NCBI GenBank assembly: GCA_020851835.1
Contig: JADZBZ010000111.1
Coordinates: 1-8,512 of the forward strand
Length of the DNA: 8,512 nucleotides
Source: Acidobacteriota bacterium
GTDB taxonomy: Bacteria > Acidobacteriota > Vicinamibacteria > Vicinamibacterales > UBA2999
Reading direction: 5' to 3'
Part shown: positions 7,500 through 8,512 of the stretch, in pieces
Position numbering within the stretch: position 1 is the first letter of the stretch
Layout of the letters: every line of letters starts with the position of its first letter
Position numbers and translations under genes: made by a program
Notes under the pieces: generated by a model
The model's database searches: none
Told to the model about the DNA's origin: nothing
What the model saw: only the letters and a program-made list of their open reading frames with translations

Positions 7500-7540
7500 C
7501 TGCGCCCGGGTCCTCCTATGGATTGCAGCTGCAGTCCACA

Positions 7541-7597
7541 GAGCCGTGCTGGTCGTGCCGATGCCAGGCGAGCACGTGCACCTCCCGGTCACGGCTC
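7541..7597 (-). terminator. Stem-loop around the SHOCT gene stop, candidate terminator
   Basis: GAGCCGTG (7541-7548) pairs with CACGGCTC (7590-7597). An alternative inner stem pairs CGTGCTGG (7545-7552) with CCAG and CACG (7564-7567 and 7573-7576) around an 11-base loop with a 5-base bulge. The outer arm overlaps the stop codon of the SHOCT gene (7591-7589) on the minus strand. It might end that transcript before the efflux operon. No T-run follows, so this is a structural candidate only. Confidence 0.3.
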
Positions 7598-7915
7598 CAG
7601 ATCCTTCCGCATCTGCTCGTACTGTTCCCGCGTGATCTCGCCGCTCGCGTAGCGGCGCTTGAGAATATCGAGTGGTGACGTCGGGGTGCCGCCCTTCTGC
7701 AGACCGCCACCAAGAAGCCGCACCACGAGGACGGCACCAACAATCAAGGCGCCCCAAACGACCAGCATCGCCACACCACCGAGCCACATCCCGGAGCCCC
7801 ACATCCAAGCACCGCCACGTCCCATCATCCAGGGTCCCATCATGCCTCCCATCGTGGAGGCCAGCGCCAATAGGATCACGAGCGCGACGACGAGGTTTCG
7901 GCTTGGGTTGTCCAT
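7589..7915 (-). CDS. Two-TM SHOCT-domain protein with Met/Trp-rich loop
   Basis: A small membrane protein of 108 residues. ATG at 7915 is preceded by GGAG five bases upstream (CTGGAGCCACT-ATG). Visible: a first hydrophobic segment at about 8-21, a glycine-rich loop with seven Met (22, 25, 26, 30, 31, 38, 43) and four Trp (29, 37, 39, 44), a second membrane segment at about 46-68, and a C-terminal SHOCT motif (about 81-107: DILKRRYASGEITREQYEQM). SHOCT is a short domain found at the ends of many small membrane or oligomerising proteins, and its biochemical role is not established. The Met-rich loop beside a Cu/Ag efflux operon suggests periplasmic copper contact; that is inference. It lies 130 bases upstream of the operon's first gene on the same strand but is bounded by two repeat copies and a stem-loop, so it may be its own transcription unit. 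Confidence 0.85.
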   Translation of the reverse strand: MDNPSRNLVVALVILLALASTMGGMMGPWMMGRGGAWMWGSGMWLGGVAMLVVWGALIVGAVLVVRLLGGGLQKGGTPTSPLDILKRRYASGEITREQYEQMRKDLEP

Positions 7916-7997
7916 AGTGGCTCCAGCGGAACCCTATCGTTTCTTGCGGAGCGTTGGGGCAGCCTCCATGGCTCTGCGCGCTTCACTGACCCAAGGG

Positions 7998-8038
7998 TGC
8001 GCCCCTGCTGGGCTGATGTCAACTGGGGTTGGCGCCGC
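7998..8038. repeat. Direct repeat copy B (41 bases), upstream of the SHOCT gene
   Basis: Partner of the repeat at 7458-7499, in the same orientation, with starts 540 bases apart. It sits in the 141-base divergent gap between the SHOCT gene (minus) and the acidic ORF (plus). On the minus strand the TTGACA (8022-8017) is followed 17 bases later by CACCCT, a poor -10. In both copies the ends can pair GCGCC with GGCGC, so a short hairpin is possible. The pair brackets the SHOCT gene. Confidence 0.65.
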
Positions 8039-8046
8039 GGCTTGCC

Positions 8047-8051
8047 AGGAG
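8047..8051 (+). promoter_or_regulatory. Ribosome binding site of the acidic ORF
   Basis: AGGAG with a 5-base spacer to GTG at 8057. This spacing selects 8057 among the possible starts (GTG at 8054, 8057, 8066 and 8069; further upstream GTG at 7997 inside the repeat). Confidence 0.45.
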
Positions 8052-8056
8052 CGGTG

Positions 8057-8356
8057 GTGAGTAGAGTGGTGCCGACGAGTGGGGTAAAGTGGGCCGTCGA
8101 GTTCGCGAAGCTCTACGGCGGTGGCTTCGTCCTTGTCCGCGAAGACCAGAACGAACATGGCTACATAGATACCTCCATCGGAGGCGTGTTCCTCGAGGAG
8201 AGCACTGCGAAAGAGCCGGAATCGCTCAATCGTCGGCAAGCCCAGGAGCAGGGACTCGTCGTGGAAGACGACGAGAGTGACGACGAGTGGCAGGTGTCGT
8301 GGAAGCTCGAAGAGCACGTCGTCGAGGAGCGAAGCGCGGATGAGCGAGGCGATTGA
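8057..8356 (+). CDS. Acidic small protein of unknown family
   Basis: No family is recognised. GTG at 8057 gives 99 residues ending at TGA 8354-8356. The N-terminal part reads VVPTSGVKWAVEFAKLYGGG followed by FVLV, which loosely recalls the first helix and strand of universal stress proteins, but the nucleotide-binding GxxG(S/T) region is absent and the resemblance may be chance. The rest is Glu/Asp-rich, with VVEDDESDDEWQVSWKLEEHVVEE near the end, and no signal peptide or membrane segment, so a cytoplasmic protein is expected. About 73 percent of third positions are G/C and first positions are mostly G, which supports this frame over the overlapping minus-strand frame (7934-8401). It is divergent from the SHOCT gene. 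It could also be a decayed fragment of a larger gene. Confidence 0.5.
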   Translation: MSRVVPTSGVKWAVEFAKLYGGGFVLVREDQNEHGYIDTSIGGVFLEESTAKEPESLNRRQAQEQGLVVEDDESDDEWQVSWKLEEHVVEERSADERGD

Positions 8357-8512
8357 CCGACTGGCGGGTGCCTCACACAACCACGTGCCGCTCGCCGTCA
8401 CCGCCGCCGAGAGGCCCGCGGCGTTAGGCAGCGTCCGCGCTCGGACTGAAGGTGGTGGGCCGCCCCGGCGCCACTAGACGCGTGCCGATGCGAACAGGGC
8501 CTTCATCGACGC
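8357..8512. other. Right-edge segment without a clear gene
   Basis: No full gene is supported here. Two things can be seen. ACACAAC (8375-8381) and GTTAGGC (8423-8429) bracket a 55-base stretch that loosely resembles an integron attC site, with one mismatch in the left core. On the minus strand, 8512-8474 is open for 12 codons (ASMKALFASARV) and ends in TAG, so it might be the tail of a gene that continues past the window edge. Both are weak. Confidence 0.2.

Noticed and set aside
8017..8022. TTGACA in both repeat copies as a sigma-70 -35 box
   Set aside because: No acceptable -10 hexamer lies 16-18 bases downstream in either copy, and in copy A the translation start falls within the would-be promoter.
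7934..8401. Minus-strand frame of 155 codons opposite the acidic ORF
   Set aside because: Its Leu/Val-rich central part is the complement of the acidic plus-strand codons, base use by codon position favours the plus strand, and it runs through the repeat without a ribosome site of its own.
1..8512. CRISPR array, tRNA, rRNA or transposase gene
   Set aside because: No regularly spaced repeat series, no tRNA-like cloverleaf or rRNA stretch noticed, and no transposase motif in any convincing frame.
8474..8512. C-terminal end of a minus-strand gene entering from the right edge
   Set aside because: Only 12 codons are visible before TAG, far too few to separate coding from chance; kept as a remark in the right-edge entry only.

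Overview
This is a high-GC bacterial window. Its dominant content is a four-gene, minus-strand copper/silver efflux operon of the CusCBA (HME-RND) type. Reading right to left, the operon holds a small secreted Cys/His-rich protein, a TolC-family outer-membrane channel, a CusB-like periplasmic adaptor with an extra C-terminal YtkA/FixH-like domain, and a CusA-like inner-membrane pump. The host must be Gram-negative, because an outer-membrane channel is encoded. Codon use (strong G/C third positions) and gene content would fit Acidobacteriota or a similar soil lineage, but nothing here proves the phylum.

Layout. 1-839 (+): 3' part of a gamma-glutamyltransferase-family gene, cut by the left edge. 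840-875: short convergent gap with a hairpin. 876-4025 (-): CusA-like pump. 4031-5581 (-): CusB-like adaptor. 5578-6963 (-): TolC-family channel. 6964-7050: 87-base gap with a 16-base palindrome. 7051-7458 (-): Cys/His-rich small protein. 7459-7588: gap with one copy of a repeat and a hairpin. 7589-7915 (-): two-TM, Met/Trp-rich SHOCT protein. 7916-8056: gap with the second repeat copy. 8057-8356 (+): acidic small protein of unknown family. 8357-8512: no convincing gene; it holds a weak attC-like stretch and possibly the last 12 codons of a minus-strand gene leaving the window.

How the genes work together. The pump keeps all three methionines that carry Cu(I)/Ag(I) through E. coli CusA, at the same spacing, and keeps the TM4 aspartate, so monovalent copper or silver is the most likely substrate. 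The adaptor carries six methionines within 14 residues in its extra domain. The SHOCT protein carries seven methionines in a 22-residue loop, and the first operon gene has CC/CxxxxC/His clusters. Together these give several candidate periplasmic metal ligands beside a pump that has no separate CusF in view. No CusR/CusS, CueR, CsoR or CopA gene is present, so regulation must come from outside the window.

Least explained is the right end (7459-8512): two copies of a 41-42-base direct repeat flank the SHOCT gene, followed by an unrecognised acidic ORF on the other strand.
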